Notes: generated by a model not told the origin, from the letters alone. A DNA stretch of 64,000 nucleotides from Microbacterium maritypicum (GCF_041529975.1 NZ_CP168030.1:310001-374000); one strand, 5' to 3'; shown: positions 33,852-43,229, numbered from the stretch's first letter. Made by a program: numbers and translations.

Positions 33852-35555
33852 ATGACGGATGCCGCGGCACAGGGCGCCCACCGCGCCAGGTACCGCCGCA
33901 TCGTGTCGTTCGCGGGCCGGGAGTTCCTGAAGATCTGGTGGTTCGAGCTGGTGCTCCCGCGGCTCGGCATGAGCCGGGTCGCCGAGCGCACGCGGGGCCA
34001 GCGGATGCAGACGTTCGCGCGTCGCTTCCATGTGCTCGCGGTCGAACTCGGCGGTCTCATGATCAAGGTCGGACAGTTCATGTCGTCGCGCCTCGACGTG
34101 CTGCCGCCCGAGATCACGAAAGAGCTCGAGGGGCTGCAGGACGAGGTTCCGGCGGTGCCCACCGCGGCCATTCGCGCGCTCGCCGAGGCCGAACTCGGCA
34201 TCCCGCTCGAGCGGGCCTACGCGTGGTTCGACGACACTCCGGTCGCGGCGGCCTCCCTCGGTCAGGTGCACCGGGCCCGGCTCTCGGCACTCGACGCGGC
34301 CGACACCGGACTCGGCCACGTCGTCGTCAAGGTGCAGCGGCCGGGCATCGACGGAATCGTCGCGGTCGACCTCGCCGCGCTCCGCCGGGTCGCCCGCTGG
34401 CTGACCCGCGTGCGCCTCGTCGCCGACCGGGTCGATGCGCCCGCACTCGTCGAGGAGTTCGCCGCGACCAGCCTCGAGGAGATCGACTACCTGCACGAAG
34501 CCGCGAGCGCCGAGCGGTTCCGCGAGAACTTCGCCGACGACCCGCGCGTGGCCGCGCCCGAGATCGTGTGGGAGCGGTCGACCCGTCGGGTGCTCACCCT
34601 CTCCGATGTCACCGCGATCAAGATCAATGACACGGATGCGCTGCGCGCCGCCGGCATCGACCCCTCCGAGGTCGCCGCGGTGTTCGCCGAGGTCATGTTC
34701 GACCAGGTGTTCACGCACAGCTTCGTGCACGCCGACCCGCACCCCGGCAACATCTTCGTGACGCCGGTCCCCGCGGGCGCAGGCGAGTCGGGGCGGAACT
34801 TCCAGCTCACGTTCATCGACTTCGGGATGATGGCCGAGGTTCCCGACAGTCTCCGCGACGGGCTGCGCACGCTCCTGATCGCGGTCGCCGGGCGTGACAG
34901 CCGCGGCCTCGTCGCCGCCGCCCAGGAGATCGGCGTCCTGCTGCCGTCGGCCGACACCAACGAGCTCGAACGTGCTCTGAGCGCGCTGTTCGCCCGCTTC
35001 GGCGGCATGGGTTTCGCCGAACTCAGCAAGGTCGATCCCCGGGAGTTCCGCGACTTCGCGGAGGAGTTCGGCGACATGGTGCGCTCGCTCCCGCTGCAGC
35101 TGCCCGAGAACATGCTGCTGCTCATCCGCGCGGTCTCGCTGACCTCGGGCATGTGCAGCGGACTCGACCCGGCGTTCAACGTGTGGGATGCCGCCGAGCC
35201 CTACGCCGCACGCCTGCTGCGCGACGAGAGCGGCAACATCGTGCAGGCTTTCGCGGGCCAGGCGATGGACACGATGGCGACGACCTGGCAGCTGCCCGGC
35301 CGCATCGACCGGATCATCACCCGCATCGACGACGGCAACGTGTCGTTCGACACCTCGCGGCTCGAGCGTCGCCTCGATCGGCTCGAGGGCATCGCGCGTC
35401 GCATCGCCTCGGGAGTGCTGTTCGCGGCGCTGCTCGTGGGCGGTGCCCTGCTCGTCCCCTCGCTGCCTCCGCTGGGCATCACCCTGATCTGCGTCTCGGC
35501 CCTGCCGCTGCTGCACTCGGTGTTCGCCGGCGTCGGTCGCCGCGGCCCGCGGTAG
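33852..35555 (+). CDS. AarF/UbiB/ABC1 family atypical kinase
   Basis: A 567-aa ABC1 kinase-like protein. The family KxGQ motif is present (MIKVGQFMSSRLDVLPPEI), then the A-rich loop AAASLGQVHRARL, ATP Lys in VVVKVQRPGI, HADPHPGNIF and the DFG in FIDFGMM. Two hydrophobic segments at the C-terminus (about 517-535 and 541-560) anchor it in the membrane. UbiB-like proteins support isoprenoid-quinone synthesis or lipid homeostasis through ATPase activity; the actual substrate here is unknown. Confidence 0.93.
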   Translation: MTDAAAQGAHRARYRRIVSFAGREFLKIWWFELVLPRLGMSRVAERTRGQRMQTFARRFHVLAVELGGLMIKVGQFMSSRLDVLPPEITKELEGLQDEVPAVPTAAIRALAEAELGIPLERAYAWFDDTPVAAASLGQVHRARLSALDAADTGLGHVVVKVQRPGIDGIVAVDLAALRRVARWLTRVRLVADRVDAPALVEEFAATSLEEIDYLHEAASAERFRENFADDPRVAAPEIVWERSTRRVLTLSDVTAIKINDTDALRAAGIDPSEVAAVFAEVMFDQVFTHSFVHADPHPGNIFVTPVPAGAGESGRNFQLTFIDFGMMAEVPDSLRDGLRTLLIAVAGRDSRGLVAAAQEIGVLLPSADTNELERALSALFARFGGMGFAELSKVDPREFRDFAEEFGDMVRSLPLQLPENMLLLIRAVSLTSGMCSGLDPAFNVWDAAEPYAARLLRDESGNIVQAFAGQAMDTMATTWQLPGRIDRIITRIDDGNVSFDTSRLERRLDRLEGIARRIASGVLFAALLVGGALLVPSLPPLGITLICVSALPLLHSVFAGVGRRGPR

Positions 35556-35610
35556 CCGGAGCCCGCGGTAGCCGCGGCACGCCCGGGAAGCCCGGACCAT
35601 CCGGTATCCG

Positions 35611-35639
35611 CGCGGCGCGTCGAGCCCCGACGCGCCGCG
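35611..35639 (+). terminator. GC-rich hairpin after the AarF-like gene
   Basis: CGCGGCGCGTCG pairs with CGACGCGCCGCG around the loop AGCCC. It is a strong 12-bp stem 55 bases after the stop; no T-run follows, as is usual in this group. Confidence 0.6.
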
Positions 35640-35705
35640 GATCGCACGGCTGGCCTGGGTTTTCGCATCCACGCATCGGCATATCGCGTGACAGGATGGT
35701 GTGCC

Positions 35706-37712
35706 ATGGAGACCCCTGACGAGAAGCCGCCCGCACGCTCCGCAGGAAGCACCCCGCAGCGCCCCCGCACGGATGCCGTCAGCACGGGCGTGAACCGCCT
35801 CCCGGCCAAGGCCACCGAGGCCGCGAAGAAGATCGTCCGCGACATCGCGGCCGTCCCGCCGCGCAGCGTGCATCCGGCCCTCGTGCCCGGCGTCTCGGTC
35901 GAGGAGACCGGCCGCACCTACCGCACCGACGCACTCGTGTTCGGCGTCGCGGTGGCGCTCACGGTCGCCTTCATCGCGTGGGGCGTGTTCGCCGGTGACA
36001 ACCTCTCCGGCACGACCTCGGCCGTGCTCGCCTGGGTGGTGGAGTACTTCGGGTTCTTCTTCACGACCATCGCCACGATCATCCTGGTGTTCATGCTGTT
36101 CGTCGGCTTCAGCCGCTACGGACGCATCCCGCTCGGCCGCGACGATGAAGAGCCCGAGTACTCGATGTTCTCGTGGATCTCGATGCTGTTCGCCGCCGGC
36201 ATGGGCATCGGCCTGGTGTTCTGGGGCGCGGCCGAGCCGCTCACCTTCTTCGAGAGCCCGCCGCCCGGCACGGTCGAGGCGAGCACCCTCGACGCCATGC
36301 ACACGGCACAGACGCAGGTGCTGTACCACTGGGGCCCGCAGGCGTGGGCGTTCTACGCGCTCGTCGGTGGTGCGATCGCCTACGGCGCCTACCGCCGCGG
36401 CCGCACCCCGCTGATCTCGTCGATCTTCGCCCCGCTGCTGGGCGAGGGCCGCACGGCCGGACCCCTCGGCCGCACGATCGACATCTTCTCGATCATCGTC
36501 ACGCTCTTCGGAACCGCAGCATCCCTCGGCCTCGGCGCCCTGCAGATCGGGCACGGCGTCGAGATCGTCAGCGGCGCCGGCCCGCTCGGCAACGGCATCC
36601 TCATCGCGGTCATCGCCGTGCTCACCGCGTGCTTCATCGCCTCGGCAGTCTCGGGCGTCTCCAAGGGCATCCGGGCGCTGTCGAACATCAACGCCGTCGT
36701 CGCGCTGCTGCTGGCGTTCTTCGTGTTCTTCGTCGGACCGACGCTGCTCATCCTCAACGTGATCCCCTCGGTCGCCGTGCAGTTCATCGGCGACCTGCCG
36801 CAGATGATCGGCCGGTCGGCATCGCAGGGCGAGGCCGCGCAGACGTTCCTGTCGAGCTGGACCATCTTCTACTGGGCATGGTGGATCTCGTGGTCGCCGT
36901 TCGTCGGCATGTTCATCGCGAAGATCTCGCGCGGCCGGAGCCTGCGCCAGTTCGTGTCGGTCGTCATCGTGGTGCCCTCGGTCATCTCGCTCATCTGGTT
37001 CGCGATCTTCGGCACCACGGCCATCCAGCAGCAGATGGACGGCGCGAACCTCGCCGTCGATCCGCCGGAGGAAGTGCTGTTCGGCGTGCTCGAGAACCTG
37101 CCGTTCCCGCTGATCACGAGCATCGTGCTCATCCTGCTGATCGCGATCTTCTTCGTCACCGGCGCGGATTCCGCGTCGCTCGTCATGGGCACCCTCTCGC
37201 AGCAAGGCCGCCCCGAGCCGGCGCGCTGGGTCGCGGTCGTCTGGGGTGTCCTGGTCGGCGTGATCGCGGCCGTCCTGCTCGTCACCGGCGAGGAGGGGAG
37301 CGGGCTGAAGTCGCTGCAGAACGTGACGATCATCGCCGCCCTGCCGTTCGCGATCATCATGGCGTTCATGATGATCGCGTTCATGAAGGATCTGCGGCGC
37401 GATCCGCTGATCCTGCGCGAGCGCTACGCCCGTGCTGCCGTGCGGCACAGCGTCATGGCCGGGCTGGAGGAGTACGGCGACGACTTCGCGCTCGTCCCCG
37501 TCGAGTACGACCACTCGGAGGACGACCTCGCCTGGATCGACGAGTCGACCGTCGACGAGACGCTGGCCGAGGTCTACGAGGCAGCGACCGAGGCCATCGA
37601 CATCATCCCGCCCGCCGAGGTGGATGCCGTGGTCGACGCCGCGCTCGACGATGCAGCGCCGGATGCGGCGGCGGATGCAGCGCCGGACGGGGAGCGACCG
37701 CGGGAGTCGTGA
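35706..37712 (+). CDS. BCCT family betaine/carnitine/choline transporter
   Basis: A 668-aa, 12-helix sodium-coupled symporter for trimethylammonium compatible solutes. Key stretches: WISMLFAAGMGIGLVFWGAA (glycine-rich Na site segment), the aromatic substrate box FYWAWWISWSPFVGMFIAKISRGR, and FFVTGADSASLVMG. Charged cytoplasmic extensions occur at both ends, as in osmosensing BetP; the C-terminal end is a low-complexity Asp/Ala tail. Likely used for glycine betaine uptake in osmotic stress. ATG 35706 with AGGATGG upstream. It is a single gene. Confidence 0.95.
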   Translation: METPDEKPPARSAGSTPQRPRTDAVSTGVNRLPAKATEAAKKIVRDIAAVPPRSVHPALVPGVSVEETGRTYRTDALVFGVAVALTVAFIAWGVFAGDNLSGTTSAVLAWVVEYFGFFFTTIATIILVFMLFVGFSRYGRIPLGRDDEEPEYSMFSWISMLFAAGMGIGLVFWGAAEPLTFFESPPPGTVEASTLDAMHTAQTQVLYHWGPQAWAFYALVGGAIAYGAYRRGRTPLISSIFAPLLGEGRTAGPLGRTIDIFSIIVTLFGTAASLGLGALQIGHGVEIVSGAGPLGNGILIAVIAVLTACFIASAVSGVSKGIRALSNINAVVALLLAFFVFFVGPTLLILNVIPSVAVQFIGDLPQMIGRSASQGEAAQTFLSSWTIFYWAWWISWSPFVGMFIAKISRGRSLRQFVSVVIVVPSVISLIWFAIFGTTAIQQQMDGANLAVDPPEEVLFGVLENLPFPLITSIVLILLIAIFFVTGADSASLVMGTLSQQGRPEPARWVAVVWGVLVGVIAAVLLVTGEEGSGLKSLQNVTIIAALPFAIIMAFMMIAFMKDLRRDPLILRERYARAAVRHSVMAGLEEYGDDFALVPVEYDHSEDDLAWIDESTVDETLAEVYEAATEAIDIIPPAEVDAVVDAALDDAAPDAAADAAPDGERPRES

Positions 37713-37731
37713 TTCCCCGGCATCCCCGGCG

Positions 37732-39291
37732 TCAGGCGCTCTCGGCCGCAGCGGTGATCCGCGAGGCCATGCTGGCGAAGATCAGCCCGTGGAAGGGCAG
37801 CACCGCGAGCCAGTACAGGCGCCCACTGAGCCCGCGCGGGAAGAAGATCGCCCGCTGCTCGTAGCGGGCGCCGGCGGCGTCGGGGAGCGCACGCAGCTCG
37901 AGCCAGGCCTCGCCGGGCACCTTCATCTCGGCACGGAGCCGCAGCAGCCCACCGCTCGCCGCCGATGATTCGGTCGCCGCGCCTGGTTCCTCGACGGCTT
38001 CGACGCGCCAGAAGTCGATCGCGTCGCCCACGCGGGCGACCGTCTGACTACGGCGACCGCGGCGCAGGCCCACCCCGCCGACCACGCGGTCCATCAGCCC
38101 GCGCACCGCCCAGAGGAACCGCGAGGAGTACCAGCCGTTCGTTCCACCGATGCCCAGCACCACGGACCACAGCCGGTCGACGGATGCCGAGGTGACGAGC
38201 GTGCGCGCGTCGGTGAAGACCGTGCGGCCCGCCCAGTCCGGGTCGCTCGGCAGCGGGTCGCTGGGGGCGCCCGAGACCTCGGAATCCTGCCAGCTCGTCT
38301 CGATCGCGTCGGCGTCGACCCGCCCGAGCGCCAGGTCGACGGCTCGTCGATACGGTGTCAGGCCGCCCTCCGGCTGCGGGATCAGCTCGTCGACCGCGTG
38401 GTCCTTCATGATGCACTCGTTCTGCAGCGACGCCACGAGCGGGCGGGCGATCGAGCGGGGAACCGGCGTCACGAGGTTGACCCAGTGCGAGGCGAGACCG
38501 GGAGTCAGCACGGGCAGCGCGGCGATCGCACGCTGGGGCAGACCGGCCTCGACCGCGTAGCCGTTCATCATCTGTCCGTAGCGCAGCACGTCGGGTCCGC
38601 CGATGTCGACCGCGCGGTTCACGTCGGCGTCGACTCGGGCGGCGCCGAGCAGGTAGTGCAGCACGTCGCGCACGGCGATCGGCTGGATGCGGTTGCGCAC
38701 CCACTTCGGCGCCGGCATGTACGGCAGCACGTCGGTGAGGTGACGGATCATCTCGAACGACGCCGACCCCGACCCGATCACGACCCCCGCCTGCAGCACG
38801 AGCGTCGGCACGCCGGACTGCAGGAAGATCTCGCCGACACGCACGCGGGAGCGCAGATGGGGTGACAGCTTCACGTCGTCCGGATGCAGTCCGCCGAGGT
38901 AGACGATGCGCCGCACACCCGCGTGGGCCGCGGCCTCGGCCACCGTCGTCGCCGCGCGCTCGTCGCTCTCCTCGAACCCCTTGCCGGCGGTCATCGAGTG
39001 GATCAGGTAGTACACGACGTCGACGTCGTCCATGGCTGCGGCGACAGCATCCGCGTCGTCGGCCGATCCTTCGACGATCTCGCAGTCGGGACCCCAGGGG
39101 AAGGATGCCGCGCGCGCGGCATCGCGTGCCAGCACCCGCACGCGATATCCGGCGTTGAGCAGCCGCGGGGTGAGTCGCCCACCGACGTATCCGGTCGCGC
39201 CGAGCACGAGCGCGCGCGGCGCCGATCCGTCGTCGCGGGGGAGGGCGCGCAGCGCCTCTTCGTCGCCGGTGGGCTGGGTGAGTGGGGCCAT
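37732..39291 (-). CDS. NAD(P)-binding SDR / DUF2867 fusion protein
   Basis: A 519-aa two-domain protein. The first ~300 residues are an atypical (NmrA/UDP-sugar-epimerase-like) SDR: RALVLGATGYVGGRLTPRLLNAGYRVRVLARD with GATGYVG cofactor loop, VVYYLIHSM, RIVYLGG. The last ~170 residues form the DUF2867 domain (LWSVVLGIGGTNGWYSSRFLWAVRGLMDRVVGG, FFPRGLSGRLYWLAVLPFHG). The C-terminus has a hydrophobic stretch that may lie at the membrane. The substrate is unknown. Convergent with BCCT and divergent from an MFS gene. Confidence 0.9.
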   Translation of the reverse strand: MAPLTQPTGDEEALRALPRDDGSAPRALVLGATGYVGGRLTPRLLNAGYRVRVLARDAARAASFPWGPDCEIVEGSADDADAVAAAMDDVDVVYYLIHSMTAGKGFEESDERAATTVAEAAAHAGVRRIVYLGGLHPDDVKLSPHLRSRVRVGEIFLQSGVPTLVLQAGVVIGSGSASFEMIRHLTDVLPYMPAPKWVRNRIQPIAVRDVLHYLLGAARVDADVNRAVDIGGPDVLRYGQMMNGYAVEAGLPQRAIAALPVLTPGLASHWVNLVTPVPRSIARPLVASLQNECIMKDHAVDELIPQPEGGLTPYRRAVDLALGRVDADAIETSWQDSEVSGAPSDPLPSDPDWAGRTVFTDARTLVTSASVDRLWSVVLGIGGTNGWYSSRFLWAVRGLMDRVVGGVGLRRGRRSQTVARVGDAIDFWRVEAVEEPGAATESSAASGGLLRLRAEMKVPGEAWLELRALPDAAGARYEQRAIFFPRGLSGRLYWLAVLPFHGLIFASMASRITAAAESA

Positions 39292-39389
39292 GGGTCGAGC
39301 GTACGACGGCCAGGGGGTGGCGGGTACGGGGTTGTGGCGACGAGTCTGTGCGGATAGGGAGTACGCGCCGGGCCGTTACGATCGTAGAC

Positions 39390-40613
39390 ATGGCTTCAAT
39401 CGAATCGATTCGACGAACGGCTCCGGACCGAGCGTCCCGGCGCGCCCGCATCGCCGTCTCCGCCCTGTTCCTGACCAACGGGGCGCTGTTCGCGAACATC
39501 CTGCCGCGCTACCCGGAGATCAAGGCCGGACTCGGACTCGACAACCTCGGCTACGGCTTCGCGATCGCCGCGTTCCCTGCGGGTGCCATCGCCGCGGGGC
39601 TCCTGGCCGCGGTGCTGATCCGCCGGTTCGGCTCGGCGCGCATCGCCGTGATCGGCACCGTGCTCACCAGCATCGGCCTGCTCTCCGCCGCCCTCGCCCC
39701 TTCGGGGGTGCTGTTCGCCGTCGCGCTGTTCCTCGGCGGAGCATCCGACGCCATCACGGATGTCGCGCAGAACGCCCACGGCCTCCGCGTGCAGCGGCGC
39801 TACGGACGCTCGATCATCAACGGATTCCACGCGATCTGGTCGATCGGCGCCGTGATCGGTGGGGCGATGGCCGCCGTCGCGATCGCCCTGCAGCTGCCCC
39901 TGGGTGTGCACCTCGGCATCTCGACCGCCGTGTTCGCGACCGTCGCCCTCGTGGCCCTGCGGTTCTGCCTCCCCGGCCGTGACGACGAGACCGAGACGGA
40001 TGCCGTCGCCGCCCCCGCCGAGGTGACGGGGGCACTGCGTCGCCACGTGACCCCGCGCACCGTGATCGCGATCATCGCGCTCACCCTCATCGCGATGGCC
40101 GGCGCCGTCGCCGAGGATGCCGGAAACTCCTGGGCGACCCTGTACCTCGCCGACTCGCTCGGGGCCGCGGCGGCGATCGCCCCGCTCGGCTTCATCGCCC
40201 TGGTCGGGGCGCAGTTCATCGGCCGGATGCTCGGCGACCCGCTCACCGACCGGTTCGGGCAGCGCTGGGTCGCGCGAGTGGGCGGCATCATCGCGGCGGT
40301 GGGCATGACGCTCGCGCTCGCCTTCCCGACCGTGCCGGGCACGATCCTCGGGTTCGCGGCCGTCGGCTTCGGCATCGCGACCCTCATCCCCGCGGCGATG
40401 CATGCCGCCGACGAGCTGCCGGGGCTGCGGGCGGGCGTCGGGCTCACGGTCGTGTCGTGGCTGCTGCGCCTCGGGTTCCTGCTGTCGCCCCCGTTCGTGG
40501 GGTACATCGCCGAGACCGAGAGCCTGCGCGCCGGGCTGCTCGTCGCCCCGGTCGCCGCCCTCGTCGCCGTGCTGCTCGCCGGGTTCCTGGAGAAGCGCCG
40601 CCCGCGGGGGTAG
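39390..40613 (+). CDS. MFS transporter
   Basis: A 407-aa 12-helix major facilitator (FLTNGALFANILPRYPEIKAG, ...GASDAITDVAQNAHGLRVQRRYGRSIINGFHAIWSIGAVIGG). The pattern resembles the FucP/YfaV-like subgroup. ATG 39390 is chosen since it opens a short charged N-terminus; the frame upstream is non-protein-like. A 14-bp palindrome, TCGAATCGATTCGA, lies within codons 4-8 (39400-39413) and could be a binding site or chance. Substrate unknown. Confidence 0.9.
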   Translation: MASIESIRRTAPDRASRRARIAVSALFLTNGALFANILPRYPEIKAGLGLDNLGYGFAIAAFPAGAIAAGLLAAVLIRRFGSARIAVIGTVLTSIGLLSAALAPSGVLFAVALFLGGASDAITDVAQNAHGLRVQRRYGRSIINGFHAIWSIGAVIGGAMAAVAIALQLPLGVHLGISTAVFATVALVALRFCLPGRDDETETDAVAAPAEVTGALRRHVTPRTVIAIIALTLIAMAGAVAEDAGNSWATLYLADSLGAAAAIAPLGFIALVGAQFIGRMLGDPLTDRFGQRWVARVGGIIAAVGMTLALAFPTVPGTILGFAAVGFGIATLIPAAMHAADELPGLRAGVGLTVVSWLLRLGFLLSPPFVGYIAETESLRAGLLVAPVAALVAVLLAGFLEKRRPRG

Positions 40614-40680
40614 TGGGCATCCGTCCCCGGCATCCGGCATCCGCCCCGGCATCCGTCCCGTCCGTCCCCGACTCGCGTGC

Positions 40681-40755
40681 AGATGTCGGACGAATGCACG
40701 GATGCAGGACGGATCCGCGGTGTTTCGTCCTGCATCCGTGAATCGGTCCTGCAAG
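40681..40755. repeat. Hairpin repeat of the 16.3-kb family
   Basis: CACGGATGCAGGACG (40697-40711) pairs perfectly with CGTCCTGCATCCGTG (40726-40740). Flanking units TGTCGGACGAATGCA and ATCGGTCCTGCA match the forward and reverse units of the repeat blocks at 16.3-16.6 kb. It fills most of the 290-base gap between an MFS gene and an SRPBCC gene, where it may end transcription. Confidence 0.75.
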
Positions 40756-40903
40756 TGGCGCGGGACGGAGGTGGGTCGGAGCCCGGGTGCGGATGCCGTG
40801 ACCCTGGAAACTGCAACTCGGGGGTTGCGCAACCGGAACCAGTGTGCAACTCTGAGGTTGCAGTTGGTCGACCGGCCAGCGCGAGACCCCGAAAGGATCC
40901 ATC

Positions 40904-41386
40904 ATGGTGAACATGACCCACAACGAGGCATCCGTCGTCGATGAGGAGACCTTCTCCGTCCGGCGCAGCATCCAGATCGCGGCCCCCGTCGAGAAGGTGT
41001 GGCGAGCCGTCGCCGAACCCGAGCACATCTCCCGCTGGTTCGGGCGCACCGTGCTCGACGGCACCGGCGTCGGCGCGACCGGCACGATGACGTTCCCCGA
41101 CTACGACGTGATCCCGCTGCGGGTCGACGAGTACGACGAGCCGCGGCGCATCACGTACCGCTGGAACAACGACGACGCCCTCGGGAAGCTCCCCGACAGC
41201 ATCGACGAGTCGACCTCGACCGTCTTCACCTTCACGCTCGAAGAGGCCGACGGCGGCACGCGCCTGACGGTCGTCGAGAGCGGCTTCGAGCGCACGTCCG
41301 ACCCGCGCGGCAACCTCGAGTCGCACCGTACCGGCTGGGACCTGGAGCTCGACAAGATGGTCGCCCTGGTGGAAGGCGAAGCGTGA
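40904..41386 (+). CDS. SRPBCC (AHSA1-like) domain protein
   Basis: A 160-aa single-domain protein with the Bet v 1/AHSA1 fold (FSVRRSIQIAAPVEKVWRAVAEPEHISRWFG; TVFTFTLEEADGGTRLTVVESGF; WDLELDKMVAL). These form a deep hydrophobic pocket; ligand unknown. AAGGAT ribosome site. Its end overlaps the start of an ArsR regulator (GTGA), a pairing found again at 59836-61204 with the order reversed. Confidence 0.92.
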   Translation: MVNMTHNEASVVDEETFSVRRSIQIAAPVEKVWRAVAEPEHISRWFGRTVLDGTGVGATGTMTFPDYDVIPLRVDEYDEPRRITYRWNNDDALGKLPDSIDESTSTVFTFTLEEADGGTRLTVVESGFERTSDPRGNLESHRTGWDLELDKMVALVEGEA

Positions 41387-41700
41387 CCACAGGAACCCTG
41401 CTGCCCATGTTCGCGGCGCTCGCGGACGAGACGCGCTGGAGCATCCTGACGGCTCTCGGCGAGGGGGATGCTTCGGCATCCGCCCTCGCCGGGCGCCTTC
41501 CGGTGTCTCGACAGGCGATCGCGAAGCACCTCGCCGTCCTGCAGGAGGTCGGCCTGGTCGAACCCGTGCGCGTCGGACGGGAAGTGCGCTTCCGCGTCGT
41601 CGGCGCCGAGCTCTCCGCCACCGCGGCGAAGCTCGACGTGATCGGCCGTGAGTGGGACCGTCGCCTCGCCGCGATCAAGGAGATCGCGGAAGGCCTGTAG
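41383..41700 (+). CDS. ArsR family regulator paired with SRPBCC protein
   Basis: A 105-aa winged-helix protein (MFAALADETRWSILTALGEGDASASALAGRLPVSRQAIAKHLAVLQEVGLVEPVRVGREVRFR, in family order). No Cys, so not a metal sensor. GTG start overlapping the upstream stop. ArsR plus AHSA1 pairs are widespread in actinobacteria, and the regulator is thought to autorepress the pair. Confidence 0.9.
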   Translation: MTTGTLLPMFAALADETRWSILTALGEGDASASALAGRLPVSRQAIAKHLAVLQEVGLVEPVRVGREVRFRVVGAELSATAAKLDVIGREWDRRLAAIKEIAEGL

Positions 41701-41703
41701 CCG

Positions 41704-42255
41704 TCACTCCGCTTCGGGCCCCGCCTGGTCGCGGATCACGTCGCGCAGCTCCTCGTCGAGGTCGGATGCCTCTTCGATCGCAGCCGTCATCCCGGCGAGG
41801 AACCGGGTGACGACGGCCCGCTCCTGGTCGGAGAGCTCGTCGACGAGCGTGAGCATGCGGTGGTGCATCGCCCCCAGCGTGGCGCGCACCTCTTCATCGC
41901 TGCTGACGGTCGGGACGACGACCCCTGCCCGGCGGTCGGTGGGGTGCGCCTCACGGCGGACATGACCGCCCTTCTCGAGGCGGTCGATGAGCGTCGTGGT
42001 CGATGCGGTCGAGATGTTGAGCATCCGGGCGATGTCGATCGCGCGCACGATCCTGCCGGCCCGCTGCTCCCGCAGGAGGAATCGCAGGGCCATGAGGTCG
42101 GTCTCGTTCATGCCCATGGAGATGCGGGTGCGCTCACGCATCGCGGTCTCCGCTGCGCGGTAGCGGCGCAGCATGTTCAGCACGTCGATGGTGCTCGTGC
42201 TCTCGCCGTCGGGGTACCAGTATCCGGAGCGGGCGTGGTCCTGAGGTTCGGCCAT
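41704..42255 (-). CDS. MarR family regulator
   Basis: A 183-aa MarR protein (ETDLMALRFLLREQRAGRIVRAIDIARMLNISTASTTTLIDRLEKGGHVRREAHPTDRRAGVVVP in sequence). Its ATG shares one base with the stop of the small gene upstream (TGATG), so both form an operon. It is convergent with the ArsR gene, whose stop is only four bases away. Ligand unknown. Confidence 0.9.
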   Translation of the reverse strand: MAEPQDHARSGYWYPDGESTSTIDVLNMLRRYRAAETAMRERTRISMGMNETDLMALRFLLREQRAGRIVRAIDIARMLNISTASTTTLIDRLEKGGHVRREAHPTDRRAGVVVPTVSSDEEVRATLGAMHHRMLTLVDELSDQERAVVTRFLAGMTAAIEEASDLDEELRDVIRDQAGPEAE

Positions 42256-42497
42256 CACGCCACCCCCTCTCCGTCGTCGAGGGTGCGTGCCGTGCTGAGT
42301 TCGAGCATCTCGATCGCGCCGGTCGCCACCTCGGCGGGGACGACGAGGAGGAAGCCGCCGGTGATGGCGTCGTTCTCGGCCTCGATGATGCGCGCGATGC
42401 GATCCCGGGCGACGGTGGGGAACTGCGCGTGGAGGTGATCGAGCAGGTCGGCGAAGCCGATGTACCGCTCGTCCGTGAGGTCTATGGGCTCGACCAT
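42255..42497 (-). CDS. Small hypothetical protein coupled to marR
   Basis: An 80-aa protein (MVEPIDLTDERYIGFADLLDHLHAQFP, then a helix RDRIARIIEAENDAITGG). No membrane segment or Cys. The fold looks like a small three-helix domain with an open C-terminus. I do not recognise the family. Overlap with the MarR gene (TGATG) suggests a functional link, such as a partner of the regulator. Confidence 0.75.
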   Translation of the reverse strand: MVEPIDLTDERYIGFADLLDHLHAQFPTVARDRIARIIEAENDAITGGFLLVVPAEVATGAIEMLELSTARTLDDGEGVA

Positions 42498-42623
42498 GAC
42501 GTCCCTTCTCGTCGTGATTCCATCCTCTCATCGTCGGAAGCCCCTGATGATCGACCGATTTCGCTAGACGAACCGGTAATCAGGCGATCGAGGTAACATG
42601 GGCCGCCAGGGGAAGGCGAGGGT

Positions 42624-43085
42624 GTGATGGGGGCGAAGCTGGAGATCGCGACGCGGGAACTCGCGCGCGAAGTCGAGGCTCTGCGCCGCGTCGACGCCAG
42701 GCTCGGACGCCGTCTCGCAGCCGAGCGTCAGCCCAATGAGACCGACCGTGCTGCCATGGGCTTCATCGCGGATGCGCCCCTTGACCGGCCGGTCACGCCC
42801 GGCGATCTCGCCCAGCATCTGGGGGTGAGCACCGCAGCGGTCACCGCCTTGATCCGCCGGCTCACCGCACGCGGGCACATCGTCGTCTCCGTGCACCCGG
42901 ATGACGCACGGTCGAAGATCCTCCGCCCGTCGTTGCGCGACCTGCACTCGCCCGCAGACGAGATCTCCCGGCGGGTCGCCGACATCGAGAGCGAATTCAC
43001 GCCGGAGCAGCTCTCCGTGATCTCCCGGTTCCTCCGTCGCCTCACGGAGGAGATCTCCGAGCTCGCAGAGTCGTCCCGGAGCTAG
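42624..43085 (+). CDS. MarR family regulator
   Basis: A 153-aa MarR protein (ETDRAAMGFIADAPLDRPVTPGDLAQHLGVSTAAVTALIRRLTARGHIVVSVHPDDARSKILRPS in order). Starts GTG 42624 or ATG 42627. It is divergent from the small-protein/marR operon; the shared 126-base gap has an imperfect dyad (ACCGATTTCG / CGAACCGGT, 42554-42577). It is followed by a short A/T-rich region and the DUF7882-type gene. Confidence 0.9.
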   Translation: MMGAKLEIATRELAREVEALRRVDARLGRRLAAERQPNETDRAAMGFIADAPLDRPVTPGDLAQHLGVSTAAVTALIRRLTARGHIVVSVHPDDARSKILRPSLRDLHSPADEISRRVADIESEFTPEQLSVISRFLRRLTEEISELAESSRS

Positions 43086-43179
43086 CTTCGGCTCCTCGCC
43101 CCGCGCCGCCTCCGTCGGTGACGGTCTGTGGCGATCGATGACGGTCGGAGAGGCCCCCGATACGTCGGTTACCATTTAG

Positions 43180-43192
43180 CTAGTTAAACTAG
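43180..43192 (+). promoter_or_regulatory. Palindrome in an A/T-rich promoter region
   Basis: CTAGTTAAACTAG is a 13-bp palindrome within the unusually A/T-rich stretch 43174-43212, upstream of the DUF7882-type gene. This is the most A/T-rich DNA in the neighbourhood and very likely contains the promoter, with the dyad as a control site. Confidence 0.55.
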
Positions 43193-43229
43193 TAATCTAA
43201 TTGATGAAGATATTTCTCGAGGGGGTGCC

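Noticed and set aside
33153..37514. Very long open frame (1453 codons) on the minus strand, opposite padR, aarF-like and BCCT genes
   Set aside because: It is made mainly of Asp, Glu, His, Arg and Gly as expected for the antisense of G/C-biased genes, and has no domain or start signal. Three clear genes occupy the other strand.
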